Positions 24,948 through 33,721 of a stretch of 45,811 bases of DNA are shown piece by piece. The translations under genes were made by a program, and so were the position numbers. Each line of letters begins with the position of its first letter. The stretch's first letter is position 1. Source of the stretch: Oscillospiraceae bacterium (lineage in GTDB: Bacteria; Bacillota; Clostridia; Oscillospirales; Ruminococcaceae). Below the pieces are notes generated by a model. That model ran no database searches. It was not told the origin of the DNA and saw only the letters and a program-made list of their open reading frames with translations. The stretch covers positions 1 through 45,811 of the forward strand of contig WRKM01000024.1 in NCBI GenBank assembly GCA_009778065.1, read 5' to 3'.

Positions 24948-27371
24948 TTATCCCGCATATCCGTCAACAAATCTAAACTCTACTTCAATAACAGTTCCCG
25001 CCGCGACCTCCGTACCCGGTTCAATGCTTTGCAAAAACGCCACTGCGTCACTGTTATAAATCGCACCCGCAGGTCTTATATTAAGCCCTGCATTGGTGAT
25101 TATCTCGTTAGCGTCCGCGAGGTTGAGCTTTCGACCGACAATATCGGGGACAACGCATACGGTATAATCCTGCTCTGCCATATAGACCACAACCCTGCTG
25201 TTTCGGGCTACCATTTGACCATCACGCGGTTCGGTATAAAGCACCCTGTTTCCGACGGTATCCCCGACAAAGCTGTATTGCAGACCTGCGGCTTCAAGCT
25301 CTATGACTGCATCGTCTCTTGAGAGTTCGCGCAAATACGGAATCATCACGTTTTGGAGTTCTTGTTCTTCCTCGCTTAACTGCTGTTTATATATTTCGAG
25401 ATACGGTAACGCTTCTTTAAATACTTCCGAAACCACGGGTGCGGCGACCATACTGCCGTAATAGTAACCGCCGCGAGGGTCGTCAACTATTACAAGCATT
25501 ATTATTTCGGGTTCGTCAGCCGGTGTAAATGCACAAAATGAGCCAACATAGCGTTCGGGTTCGCCCTCTTTATACTCGTCGAGTTTTTGGCTCGTGCCGC
25601 TCTTTCCGCCTATTCTGTATCCGGCTATATAGGCGTTTGAACTCTGATTCACCTCGACCACGTCTTCGAGAATCCTGCGCATAAGCAGTGATGTTTCGCG
25701 GCTTATTACCTGTCTTTTTATTTGCGGCTGTGTACTGTGTACTACATTTCCGTCGTTATCTATTATCTTATCCACCACATAAGGCGTAACCAAATGTCCG
25801 CCGTTCACCGCCGCGGCATACGCCGTTATCATTTGAAGCGGCGTGATTTTATTCGCCTGACCGAAAGACGACACGGCGAGGTCAATAGCACCCATATTCT
25901 CACGTCTTATAAAGATAGGACCGCTTTCGCCGGGTAAATCTACCCCCGTTTTTCTCGTAAATCCGAACGCATCGAAATAGTCGCTGAATTTTACCGAACC
26001 GAGCAATCTGCCTATTTCCATAAAGGCGGGGTTACAAGATTTTGCGATTGCGGATGTAACGCCGCTTATTTGCCCGTGTCCCGCACCCCAACAGTGAACT
26101 CTTTCCTCTCCGACCAATACCACGCCTCCGCAATAGAAGTTACTGTTATAATCTACTGCGTGTTCTTCAAGTGCGGCGGCAAGGGTTATGACCTTAAAAA
26201 CCGAACCCGGAAAATAAAGCTCGCTTAGTGCCTTATTTTTCCACTGTGTTTCACGCATTACACTGTGTTGTGCCGAAATATCGCCTTCTATTTTTTCAAG
26301 CTGCTCTGCTGTAAGAGCCGCTTCGGTTCCCATATCAGACAATACGTCGGCTATTTTCTCTGCCCTTAAATTGTCTAATTTCTCATAATCTTCATCTGAA
26401 AGAGCCGACGGCTCGTTAAGGTCGAAGCTCGGATAGGTTGCCATAGCGAGAACTGCACCGGTGTTGACATTCATAATTATGCCTGTTGCGCGGTTTTCGG
26501 GCTTGTGCTGAGAAACGGCTATTTCGAGGTTTTTTTCTAAATAATGCTGTAAAACCTCATCTATTGTGAGTATGAGACTGTTTCCGTTTTGCGCTTCAAA
26601 ACGCTCCTCATAATCATAAGGCATCGCCTGATTGTTAGCATCGCGAGCCATAACAAATCGTCCGTCTACACCCTGTAGATAATCGTCATAATATGCCTCA
26701 ACGCCGTAAACACCGATATTGTCAAAGTTAGTGAACCCTATGACGGCGGCGGCAAGAGTTCCGTTCGGGTAAACCCTTTTTGTATCTTCTATTGCATATA
26801 CTGAGAAGATGCCTATACCTTTTTCGTTTTTAAATTCGTTAAGCCTGTCTACCTCGGCTTTTTCCGCTTGACGTGCCACGATTTCAAAACCAAGCTCAGA
26901 TTCGGTACATCTCTTTAAAAGCGCGTCATAATCAAGACCGAATATATCGGCAAGGGCGGCACAGATTTCCTCTGCCTCGCTGTATATCATACCGTCTATA
27001 GGCATTAAAGCGGGTAGACCCTCGGCACGGTTTTTCTGATAATCCCTCCACGCCGCATTTGCCCGTTGTGTTTGATACACTTCGCTGTTTTTGCGTATAG
27101 TTTCGGGCGATATTACAATAGTCCATACGGTTTTACTTTGTGCTAAAATTTTACCGTTACGGTCGAAAATCGTACCTCTGTTTGCGGGGATGGTAAAATC
27201 CCTTAGCTGTTGTTCATTCGCAAGACTGCGGTAATACTCCGAGTTTACAACAGCCGTTTTAAACAGCTCTGTGAATATATATACCGTCATAGCGACGACA
27301 AGCACAAATACGAAGATAAGTTTTTTCTTCATAGAGCTTGCGGGTGATGTATTATTATCGGACCTTGCCAT
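24948..27371 (-). CDS. Class B penicillin-binding protein with PASTA domains (FtsI/SpoVD type)
   Basis: 807 residues: an N-terminal membrane anchor (about 14-37), a dimerisation domain starting FTIPANRGTIFDRNG, and a transpeptidase domain with SVFK (SxxK), SCN (SxN) and KSGT. Two C-terminal PASTA repeats follow, ending near FRFVDGYAG. It cross-links septal peptidoglycan and partners the FtsW encoded downstream. Two PASTA domains occur in both vegetative PBP2B and sporulation SpoVD proteins; which one this is cannot be decided from sequence, although being the only such gene in the cluster favours vegetative division. RBS GCAGGAG. Confidence 0.92.
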   Translation of the reverse strand: MARSDNNTSPASSMKKKLIFVFVLVVAMTVYIFTELFKTAVVNSEYYRSLANEQQLRDFTIPANRGTIFDRNGKILAQSKTVWTIVISPETIRKNSEVYQTQRANAAWRDYQKNRAEGLPALMPIDGMIYSEAEEICAALADIFGLDYDALLKRCTESELGFEIVARQAEKAEVDRLNEFKNEKGIGIFSVYAIEDTKRVYPNGTLAAAVIGFTNFDNIGVYGVEAYYDDYLQGVDGRFVMARDANNQAMPYDYEERFEAQNGNSLILTIDEVLQHYLEKNLEIAVSQHKPENRATGIIMNVNTGAVLAMATYPSFDLNEPSALSDEDYEKLDNLRAEKIADVLSDMGTEAALTAEQLEKIEGDISAQHSVMRETQWKNKALSELYFPGSVFKVITLAAALEEHAVDYNSNFYCGGVVLVGEERVHCWGAGHGQISGVTSAIAKSCNPAFMEIGRLLGSVKFSDYFDAFGFTRKTGVDLPGESGPIFIRRENMGAIDLAVSSFGQANKITPLQMITAYAAAVNGGHLVTPYVVDKIIDNDGNVVHSTQPQIKRQVISRETSLLMRRILEDVVEVNQSSNAYIAGYRIGGKSGTSQKLDEYKEGEPERYVGSFCAFTPADEPEIIMLVIVDDPRGGYYYGSMVAAPVVSEVFKEALPYLEIYKQQLSEEEQELQNVMIPYLRELSRDDAVIELEAAGLQYSFVGDTVGNRVLYTEPRDGQMVARNSRVVVYMAEQDYTVCVVPDIVGRKLNLADANEIITNAGLNIRPAGAIYNSDAVAFLQSIEPGTEVAAGTVIEVEFRFVDGYAG

Positions 27372-27422
27372 ATTTTCTCCTGCTGTCTTTATATTTGAAC
27401 ATTGCTACAAGACAAATATATT

Positions 27423-27908
27423 TTACTTAAATCCTAAATATTCCAGCACGTCCGAAAACCATTCCGTTATATAAGTTACAGCGTTGTCGAAATTTTCGGC
27501 AACTTCGGTAGTTGAGCCGGTGCCTAAGGAAATACGGACGCTCTGAGAGGTTGTTATCTTTTGCATACCGAGTTCGTTTTCGGCGAATTCCTGTACCCGT
27601 GCTGTCGTCACTATGCTGTCAAGCTCCGCCTGAAGCCGTGCATTGTCGCTGCGAGCTTGAGCGAGTTCTTGCTCCACATTGCTTATCATTCCGGAAAGCT
27701 CGGATGATTGTACCTTACTCGAAAGAAAATAAATCGGGAACATGACCGCTAAAACCGCGACAATTAAAATCTTAAACGCGCTTCCGCTTCTTGAGTTTGA
27801 ATGTCCGGTGCTTGTTTTAATCCCCATCGCAGGCTTGTCCTTTTCGTCTGCACGGGTTTCAAACAACTCAAAATCATATGCCGCACTGGTTCTGTTAGGT
27901 ACTAACAT
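27423..27908 (-). CDS. ftsL: FtsL-like division protein
   Basis: 161 residues: a cytoplasmic tail, one transmembrane helix (about 45-64), and then an extracytoplasmic coiled coil (about 66-95) ending in the AENELGMQK motif that marks FtsL/DivIC-type proteins. Position between rsmH and the PBP gene is canonical. FtsL stabilises the FtsQ/DivIB complex. The tail after residue 115 is longer than usual. Identity rests on architecture and position, since FtsL sequences diverge widely. Confidence 0.85.
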   Translation of the reverse strand: MLVPNRTSAAYDFELFETRADEKDKPAMGIKTSTGHSNSRSGSAFKILIVAVLAVMFPIYFLSSKVQSSELSGMISNVEQELAQARSDNARLQAELDSIVTTARVQEFAENELGMQKITTSQSVRISLGTGSTTEVAENFDNAVTYITEWFSDVLEYLGFK

Positions 27909-27925
27909 TTTAAAAATCCCCCATT

Positions 27926-28876
27926 TTAAATTTTTTCAATAACCCTCAATTTCGCGCTTCTGCTTCTGTTATTGGCGCGGAGTTCGTCCTCACCCGCCGT
28001 AACAGGTTTTTTATTTATTAACCTGCCTTTTGGTTTATTCTCGCATACACAGACAGGAAATTCCGACGGACACACGCATCCCGTCGTTAGCTCTTTAAAT
28101 ATATTCTTTACAATTCTGTCTTCGAGTGAATGAAAAGAAATAACAGCCAATCTGCCGCCCCCGCAAAGTAAATCAAACGCATCGGGGAGTGCGGTTTTTA
28201 GGGCTTCGAGTTCGTTATTTACCTCTATTCTTATTGCCTGAAAGGTTTTTCTACAGGGATTTTTCTCCCGCCTGACCTTTAACGGTACATTGTTTCTTAT
28301 AATCTCGGCAAGCTGTCCCGTGGTTCTTACAGGGGCGGTCTTGCGGGCTTTTATTATACCGTGTGTTATACCTCGTGCAAATTTTTCCTCTCCGTAATGG
28401 AATAAAATCCTTATTAAGTCCTCTTCCGAATAATTGTTAACAACGTCATACGCGCTGAGTTCACCTTTTTGGCTCATACGCATATCGAGTGCCGCATCCT
28501 CATGAAACGAAAACCCGCGTTCTGCGCTGTCTAACTGATGCGACGATGTCCCCAAATCCATTAATATACCGTTTACGTCGTTTATTGAATTTAAAAGAGC
28601 CTGTCTTTTTATATCTGAAAAGTCTTCGTTTATGAAGATAATCGGGTACGCACTCAATTTCTCGCGAGCCGCCTGTAAAGCTTGCTCGTCCTTGTCGAAA
28701 CAGATGAGTCTGCCGCTTTTATCGTTTTGAGGGTTTTTAAAGTTCAGACGCTTGGCAATTTCGAGACTATGCCCTCCGCCTCCGACAGTACAGTCTATGT
28801 AAGTGCCTTGCGGCAGGAGTGCGAGTGCGTCAATGCTTTCTCGCAGAAGTACCGATGTGTGATTAAACTCCGACAT
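27926..28876 (-). CDS. rsmH: 16S rRNA m4C1402 methyltransferase RsmH
   Basis: 316 residues. HTSVLLRESIDAL at the N-terminus, the SAM-binding TVGGGGHS, and the C-terminal ALKTALPDAFDLL/SFHSLEDRIVK segments identify RsmH (MraW), which N4-methylates C1402 in the decoding centre. The start lies just after the mraZ stop, consistent with coupling. The second dcw gene. Confidence 0.95.
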   Translation of the reverse strand: MSEFNHTSVLLRESIDALALLPQGTYIDCTVGGGGHSLEIAKRLNFKNPQNDKSGRLICFDKDEQALQAAREKLSAYPIIFINEDFSDIKRQALLNSINDVNGILMDLGTSSHQLDSAERGFSFHEDAALDMRMSQKGELSAYDVVNNYSEEDLIRILFHYGEEKFARGITHGIIKARKTAPVRTTGQLAEIIRNNVPLKVRREKNPCRKTFQAIRIEVNNELEALKTALPDAFDLLCGGGRLAVISFHSLEDRIVKNIFKELTTGCVCPSEFPVCVCENKPKGRLINKKPVTAGEDELRANNRSRSAKLRVIEKI

Positions 28877-28878
28877 AA

Positions 28879-29313
28879 TTATAAGTCCGAATCGGTGACA
28901 ATCCCCGCAAGCTCTGTGATATTATCAAGGCTGTTTACTCTTTCAGAACCCGGTTTATTCCAAATTTCCGCTCGTTTTCCGAGTCCTACAACGACCGCCT
29001 CTGAGTCAATTTCCGCATATTCCCGAAGCGGCGCAGGTAAAACAATTCTTCCCTGCTTGTCCGGTTTTGCGTCTAACGCATTTGTGGACAGGATTCTTAT
29101 AATTTTTAATGCTTCCGCTTTGGTTCTGCCGTCTGACTGTAATTCAAATCCGAGGTTTTCAAAGTCCTCGTCCGAATAGACTTTTAAGCATTTATTATTT
29201 AAACTTGCGGTGACGACAAAATTCTCCCCAAGCTCCTCGCGGAACTTGAATGGAAAATTCATTCTGCCTTTTTCATCGACAGCAGTTTTATGTTGTCCGC
29301 GAATGACCCTCAC
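28879..29313 (-). CDS. mraZ: Transcriptional regulator MraZ
   Basis: 144 residues with two SpoVT/AbrB-like repeats, the first with DEKGRMNFP and the second with DKQGRIVLP. MraZ forms rings that bind repeats upstream of the dcw operon and usually represses it. The start appears to be GTG at 29313, but the AAAAGG signal is unusually close to it, so the exact start is uncertain. First gene of the dcw operon. Confidence 0.93.
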   Translation of the reverse strand: MRVIRGQHKTAVDEKGRMNFPFKFREELGENFVVTASLNNKCLKVYSDEDFENLGFELQSDGRTKAEALKIIRILSTNALDAKPDKQGRIVLPAPLREYAEIDSEAVVVGLGKRAEIWNKPGSERVNSLDNITELAGIVTDSDL

Positions 29314-29329
29314 CGCCTTTTAAGAGTGC

Positions 29330-29400
29330 CCTTTAAAGTTTTCAACACTTTCAACAGAGTTTTCAACCAAAATTGGACTTGCTCAACCTTTTTTCACCAC
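29330..29400 (-). promoter_or_regulatory. Candidate MraZ-binding repeats in the dcw leader
   Basis: On the minus strand, between the promoter and mraZ, short repeats occur: GGTGAAAA, GGTTGAAAA, TGTTGAAAG, TGTTGAAAA, spaced roughly 9-12 bases in the last three. MraZ boxes are known as short TGGG/GTGG-type direct repeats at about 10-base spacing, so autoregulation is likely. The match to the classical box is loose. Confidence 0.4.
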
Positions 29401-29407
29401 TAAGCAC

Positions 29408-29436
29408 ATTATAACACGAATATAAAGACAATGCAA
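29408..29436 (-). promoter_or_regulatory. Promoter of the dcw operon
   Basis: On the minus strand TTGCAT, a 17-bp spacer and TATAAT, about 95 bases upstream of mraZ. No other strong promoter was noticed inside the cluster before ftsZ, so this may drive most of it. Confidence 0.75.
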
Positions 29437-29492
29437 TTAGTTTTTTGAATTTTAGAATAGAATTTTCGCGCCGCGTTTTGTGCATATTGTAC

Positions 29493-29521
29493 AAAAAAAG
29501 AACCCTCTTTTAGAGAATTCT
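29493..29521 (-). terminator. Terminator downstream of the zeta-like gene
   Basis: A 10-bp stem (AGAATTCTCT with AGAGGGTTCT on the minus strand, two G-U pairs, 3-nt loop) is followed by seven T on the minus strand. It separates the zeta-like gene from the dcw promoter. Confidence 0.75.
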
Positions 29522-29652
29522 TAACAAATCTGAACACTATATATTGTGTTTTAATATTTTACATTTATACTACATGTTGTTGTTTTTCAAGTATTTATCC
29601 GCATTCCTCGACAAAAAAGGCACAATTAAAGGAAAAAGGTATTTGCTTGATT

Positions 29653-30210
29653 TTATTTAAACAACATCTGTAATTCCCGAAGCCATTTAGGCTTATAATC
29701 GCCCTTCGATAAAACACAGCCGTTTTTATATTCGCCGACTTCCGAGAAGCCATTTTCGTTGTCATATAAGAAAACCTCGTCGCAATAAGGTAAAATCTTA
29801 ACAAGCGACTCGAAACGGGTAGCGAATCTACGGTCGACATCTTCTTCGCGAATATTATGTCCGCCTTTTTCGACACGATTCTTTATACGCTTTACGCTTT
29901 CCTCACAAGTATTTAACCCGATATAAAACAGTCGGACATAGTAACCTTTTTCCTTTGCGGTTTTAACTGTTTTTTCCGTTCTTTGTCCCGAAAGGGTTGT
30001 TTCTTGAGTAAACGACATATTCTTAAAAATAAATTCGTCTATCCTTTTTATAGCCGTTTTACCTGCATCTATCGCGCCGATATTATTTTCAATTGCGATT
30101 TTATCTATATCTATAATATAGCCTAAGTCATTTCTTTCGACTTTTAATACGCCCGATAAACTGGATTTACCGACGCCGTTTACTCCTGCAATAATAGTGT
30201 ATGTTCTCAA
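29653..30210 (-). CDS. Zeta-toxin-like P-loop kinase
   Basis: 185 residues. The N-terminal P-loop AGVNGVGKSS (about 7-16) and an FTQETTLSG segment resemble zeta/PezT toxins and the related chromosomal 'zeta toxin family' ATPases, which phosphorylate UDP-sugars of the wall pathway. It starts at TTG (30210) behind AGGATGGTG, under a consensus promoter only about 45 bases upstream. No antitoxin gene lies in the same transcript, unlike classical epsilon-zeta; many solitary family members exist and may be non-toxic. Being next to wall-synthesis genes is notable but could be chance. Confidence 0.75.
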   Translation of the reverse strand: MRTYTIIAGVNGVGKSSLSGVLKVERNDLGYIIDIDKIAIENNIGAIDAGKTAIKRIDEFIFKNMSFTQETTLSGQRTEKTVKTAKEKGYYVRLFYIGLNTCEESVKRIKNRVEKGGHNIREEDVDRRFATRFESLVKILPYCDEVFLYDNENGFSEVGEYKNGCVLSKGDYKPKWLRELQMLFK

Positions 30211-30232
30211 AGCTTTTCACCATCCTGCATAT

Positions 30233-30261
30233 ATTATAGCCGCTTTTCTCCCTAAAGTCAA
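30233..30261 (-). promoter_or_regulatory. Promoter of the zeta-like gene
   Basis: On the minus strand TTGACT, a 17-bp spacer and TATAAT. The start codon follows within about 25 bases, so the leader is very short and leaves no room for an upstream antitoxin gene. Confidence 0.8.
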
Positions 30262-30427
30262 GTCAGTTAGATTCGATTCTTGTACTATACTATAAATATT
30301 AAGTAACCCGAATAACCCGAAGCAAGGTTCAAGGTTTATGCGACTGTTACATAAATAATGCCCGACAGCGGATATTTCTTGTAAATATTTTGTAAATAAA
30401 ACCAAAAAATGAACTCCCAGAGCATTG

Positions 30428-30478
30428 CGCCGTGTCGAAAAATGGTCTATAATAGACAAAGATATATTTAAAGGAGAG
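30428..30478 (+). promoter_or_regulatory. Orphan promoter and ribosome binding site (possible remnant)
   Basis: TTGCGC, a 17-bp spacer and TATAAT are followed about 20 bases later by AAAGGAG, but no open frame follows; the next ATG gives five codons. GC content falls sharply right after this point. It looks like the 5' control region of a gene whose body has been lost, possibly the same locus whose 3' end is the Doc remnant at 33722. Confidence 0.4.
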
Positions 30479-30678
30479 CGGGTTACACAGAATTAAAATT
30501 CCTAAATGTTTTTAGTATTCTAACGTCAGAAAAGGGCAACGTAGATAAAACAACAAATTAATTTGGTAATATTGCACAATCTATAGCGGTTATATTTGTA
30601 GATTTGTATGATTTTTTGAATTTTTAGAAAATATTTGAAATTTTGCTTGTTTTTGTAATTATTTTTAACCGAAAACAC

Positions 30679-30757
30679 TTGACAACATTAATATTTACTG
30701 ATATAATAAAACAAAGAGCAAAAACTACTTGACTTTATTAATTGTATGTGGTATAAT
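30679..30757 (+). promoter_or_regulatory. Tandem consensus promoters of the AT-rich cassette
   Basis: P1: TTGACA (30679-30684), 17 bp, TATAAT (30702-30707). P2: TTGACT (30729-30734), 17 bp, TATAAT (30752-30757). They are 50 bases apart, a layout like the tandem promoters of the AATC element. About 150 bases of leader follow, with a TTCAATC...GATTGAA stem and a GAACA...TGTTC hairpin near the ribosome binding site. Confidence 0.8.
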
Positions 30758-30909
30758 AAATGTTTTGTGTTTTGATATTTAATAGAAAATGACGAAAAAA
30801 TAAAAACGCTAAAGTTTTTCTTTTTTTATCCGATACAATTAATGTAGCGTTCAATCGCTAAAAGAGGTGATTGAACAGTATTTTGTTCTAAAAAATGAAA
30901 GGGTTTGCT

Positions 30910-31095
30910 ATGATACAAGATATTATAACTTCGGTCGAAGGGAAGGCTTCAATCGAAAAGAAGGAGACACTCAAATTTCAAACTGGAACACTAATACCTG
31001 ACCGTTCAGACGTTAATTACTACGATGAGAAAGGCGATGTATTAGATTGTATGAGGGATGTTAAAGTTCCTGTGATTAAGCGTGTTCTCATTTGA
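30910..31095 (+). CDS. Small ORF (61 codons) preceding the HEVGH metallopeptidase
   Basis: Not recognised. The start ATG at 30910 follows GAAAGGG with a 6-nt spacer; the ATG at 30895 overlaps that site. The product MIQDIITSVEGKAS... is hydrophilic, has one Cys and no signal peptide, and ends in VPVIKRVLI. It has two consensus promoters upstream and a very strong terminator 17 bases after its stop, so it should be far more abundant than the downstream protease. It could be a substrate, inhibitor or sensor partner of the protease (inference only). Confidence 0.5.
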   Translation: MIQDIITSVEGKASIEKKETLKFQTGTLIPDRSDVNYYDEKGDVLDCMRDVKVPVIKRVLI

Positions 31096-31111
31096 TTTCA
31101 TATTGTAAGAG

Positions 31112-31168
31112 ACTTGTTGCTTATTCGTAAAGAAATTAATAATTTCACGAATAAGTAACAAGTTTTTT
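31112..31168 (+). terminator. Strong terminator between small ORF and metallopeptidase gene
   Basis: Stem of ACTTGTTGCTTATTCGT (31112-31128) with ACGAATAAGTAACAAGT (31147-31163), 17 pairs with one mismatch, then six T. The big gene downstream must be expressed by read-through or by a weaker promoter within 31170-31230. Confidence 0.9.
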
Positions 31169-31241
31169 ATAAAAATTTATTCGACAACATTTTTGTTGAA
31201 TAGACATTATATTTTGTACAAAGCAAAGGATACAACAGAAT

Positions 31242-33638
31242 ATGTATAATTATACAGAAACAGACAATTTTATTATCGGACATTCATTGAGGTTTTTTAA
31301 AAAAGCTTCAGATATTGATTTACCTCTCGATAACAATTTTTTTGATTTTATTACTTTTGGTGGTTTTGATGGTATTAAACTTTATCCTATAAAAACGCTT
31401 AATGACTTTTCAAAAGGGCGTGTTTGTTTTGGAACCGGTGATGATTTTGAATCTTCGCGGCAGTGTGCACACTGCGATAGACAAATATTAAATCTTTTGA
31501 AACTTAAAGAAAAAATAAAATCAGAAAAAGATGAGATAAAAGAGAGTGTTTTTTCTGCTCAGTGTGATTTATCTAAGCCGATAATTGCAATATTGATGAT
31601 AACGAGCAATACAAAAAATAATATTATTGATATTGCAAGTATTAAAGATATACTAAAGCCTATCGACTCAATAGTTTATGAGATATTTAATGTGCTTTCT
31701 TCAGAAGATAGAATTATAGTTATAAGGGCAAAATCAATAAACGATGTGTATAATTCTATTAATAATTTAAAAAAAGCAAAAGGAAATAATTGCATTAATT
31801 TTCATACTGTAATAGGAGTTTTTCGTGACATATCAGATAATTGGATAGAAAGCGAGAAAATTTATGCCTCCATTCGTTTGCATATTCGTCCAATTGAATT
31901 AGCCGATAATTTTTTAGCGAAAATGAACGAAGATGAAATTTTTATAGCAAATTATAATGCTAATGGAAAGCAACCATGTTTCATGCAAACAAACGGGAAA
32001 TACGACATTGCTGTTCGCTATCCATTAAATAACACAAGTAACTTTTTAGAATTGTTTGAAAAAGAAAAAACAGATAATTGTGGTAATATTATTTTTGATG
32101 AAAATGGAAAACCAATAAATAACGCTATACTTAGCCCACAAAACACCAATCCTTACGCAAATATTTTTATATCTTCAAACACCATTTTCTGCAACGAGAA
32201 AAGAGAATTAGGTAAATATAACGAAGAAGGAGTTTCGTTCGATACCGGAGTAGACGGATATACATGGGAAAAATTGCTGCATAAAACATTTAATATTGAT
32301 AGCGGAATTATAAAACGCGCGGCAATTGTTCTTTCTGAAAGAGTACACCTAATAAAGCACTCCGTATTTTCGCACAAATATTTTAAAATCGTCTATGATT
32401 TTACGGAGAATTATCTTGATAAAATTGGTAAGTTTAGTGTAAGTAATGTTGATATAAGGAAGCAAGTATTGGAACAAATTGCTTCAATTAATTTATTTAT
32501 TGATAATATTTATTCATATAGTTATCGTGATTTTGATAGTCCGCAGAAGGATATACGAATAGTTGTAGATGCAGGTAAATATTTGATTTTATATTCGGAA
32601 TACGCTGAGAAATTATTAAAACATATTAACAATGAGTATAAAGCACTAGTGGTCCCCAACGTGAATGAAATTATTGAACATATATCAAGTGTTCAAACAA
32701 AAACATTTATAGCCAAAATTCCCGAAGATACAATTTTCGACATTAAATCGAATCTTCCTTTAATATATCATGAAGTCGGTCATTGTTTTAGTCATTCTGA
32801 GGATAAATATAGTGTCTATAAAGCTTTTGTAATATATTCGCTTATTCACATTAATTTTTATCCTTTTTATAAGAATAATCAATATAATAAACAACAAGAC
32901 CTTAATCCTGATGAATTTTGTGAAAAATTATACAATCATTTATTTTCTAAAATAACCTCGCCTATATTTTATGACGATTTTGCTGTTAATATTAACGAAT
33001 GGAATATTTTTGATGAAGAATTTATTTATAATTGTGTATCGGAATTAAATTCATACATAACAACTGAAAATGATAAACGAAAAAAAAGAAAAGGTTCTGT
33101 AATAATTTCAGAATTTAACTATCGAAAATCTCCTAGTATTGAAAATAAAGACCTTGTTATTGCTTACGAAGAAACGTTTGCTGATAGATTTACTATAATG
33201 CAGCTCGGAGTGAGCGAATTTAAAGAGTATTTTTTATTTTTGTCAGATAATTTAATTAAAGGTGAAACAAAAATAAATCCAGCTTTTATAATTCGTCTTT
33301 TAGCTCTTTACAAGTATTTTAATAAAGGTTCTTCAAATCGTAATTTCATCAATTTTCTCATGTGTCTACCCAAGGAATATGAGAATTATGTTAAACTATA
33401 TAATAAAGCAAAGAGTTTCTTAGATGAAGGCTTAAATGATGACGAATCTCACTTTTCATACATTATTGAAATTATTAATCAATCGATTGAAAAGAATCTA
33501 AAACACATTGCTTGTGATAATGATATTATAGATTCGTATAAAACTATATCAAAATACCATGACAATAATAATTATAGCGATTTTGATGCGTGTGAATCTT
33601 ATCTTGAATCCATAAATAAGATATTTGGTTTTTATTGA
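31242..33638 (+). CDS. Large unassigned protein with HEVGH metallopeptidase motif
   Basis: 798 residues, AT-rich codons (Ile/Asn/Lys-rich), quite unlike the neighbours. LIYHEVGHCFSH (HExxH at 510-514) and AYEETFADRF (641-650, probable third ligand Glu643/644 plus AD) indicate a gluzincin-type zinc peptidase, with an unusually long ~130-residue insertion between ligands. The first ~240 residues look like two alpha/beta units (FFDFITFGGFDGIKLY near 33; PIIAILMITS near 113; INFHTVIGVF near 185) with CAHC at 75-78. They may act as a sensor, and I recognise no family. No signal peptide or membrane segment, so cytosolic. AAAGGA lies 11 bases before the ATG. Confidence 0.65.
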   Translation: MYNYTETDNFIIGHSLRFFKKASDIDLPLDNNFFDFITFGGFDGIKLYPIKTLNDFSKGRVCFGTGDDFESSRQCAHCDRQILNLLKLKEKIKSEKDEIKESVFSAQCDLSKPIIAILMITSNTKNNIIDIASIKDILKPIDSIVYEIFNVLSSEDRIIVIRAKSINDVYNSINNLKKAKGNNCINFHTVIGVFRDISDNWIESEKIYASIRLHIRPIELADNFLAKMNEDEIFIANYNANGKQPCFMQTNGKYDIAVRYPLNNTSNFLELFEKEKTDNCGNIIFDENGKPINNAILSPQNTNPYANIFISSNTIFCNEKRELGKYNEEGVSFDTGVDGYTWEKLLHKTFNIDSGIIKRAAIVLSERVHLIKHSVFSHKYFKIVYDFTENYLDKIGKFSVSNVDIRKQVLEQIASINLFIDNIYSYSYRDFDSPQKDIRIVVDAGKYLILYSEYAEKLLKHINNEYKALVVPNVNEIIEHISSVQTKTFIAKIPEDTIFDIKSNLPLIYHEVGHCFSHSEDKYSVYKAFVIYSLIHINFYPFYKNNQYNKQQDLNPDEFCEKLYNHLFSKITSPIFYDDFAVNINEWNIFDEEFIYNCVSELNSYITTENDKRKKRKGSVIISEFNYRKSPSIENKDLVIAYEETFADRFTIMQLGVSEFKEYFLFLSDNLIKGETKINPAFIIRLLALYKYFNKGSSNRNFINFLMCLPKEYENYVKLYNKAKSFLDEGLNDDESHFSYIIEIINQSIEKNLKHIACDNDIIDSYKTISKYHDNNNYSDFDACESYLESINKIFGFY

Positions 33639-33650
33639 TTGTTTATACTT

Positions 33651-33686
33651 AAACTAACACACTCTTTGTCTAAAAGTGCTTAGTTT
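33651..33686 (+). terminator. Possible terminator after the metallopeptidase gene
   Basis: AAACTAA pairs with TTAGTTT, with an inner CACT/AGTG, right after the gene. The T-run is poor, so activity is uncertain. Confidence 0.35.
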
Positions 33687-33721
33687 GGTTCTATAGATAT
33701 ATCAAATTAGGGTTTATTTGA

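Noticed and set aside
28682-29179. 165-codon frame opposite rsmH/mraZ
   Set aside because: Antisense shadow of two conserved dcw genes.
30217-30459. Minus-strand 80-codon ORF upstream of the zeta-like gene as an antitoxin
   Set aside because: It spans the zeta-like promoter, has no RBS, and its sequence looks random; it overlaps the orphan plus-strand promoter.
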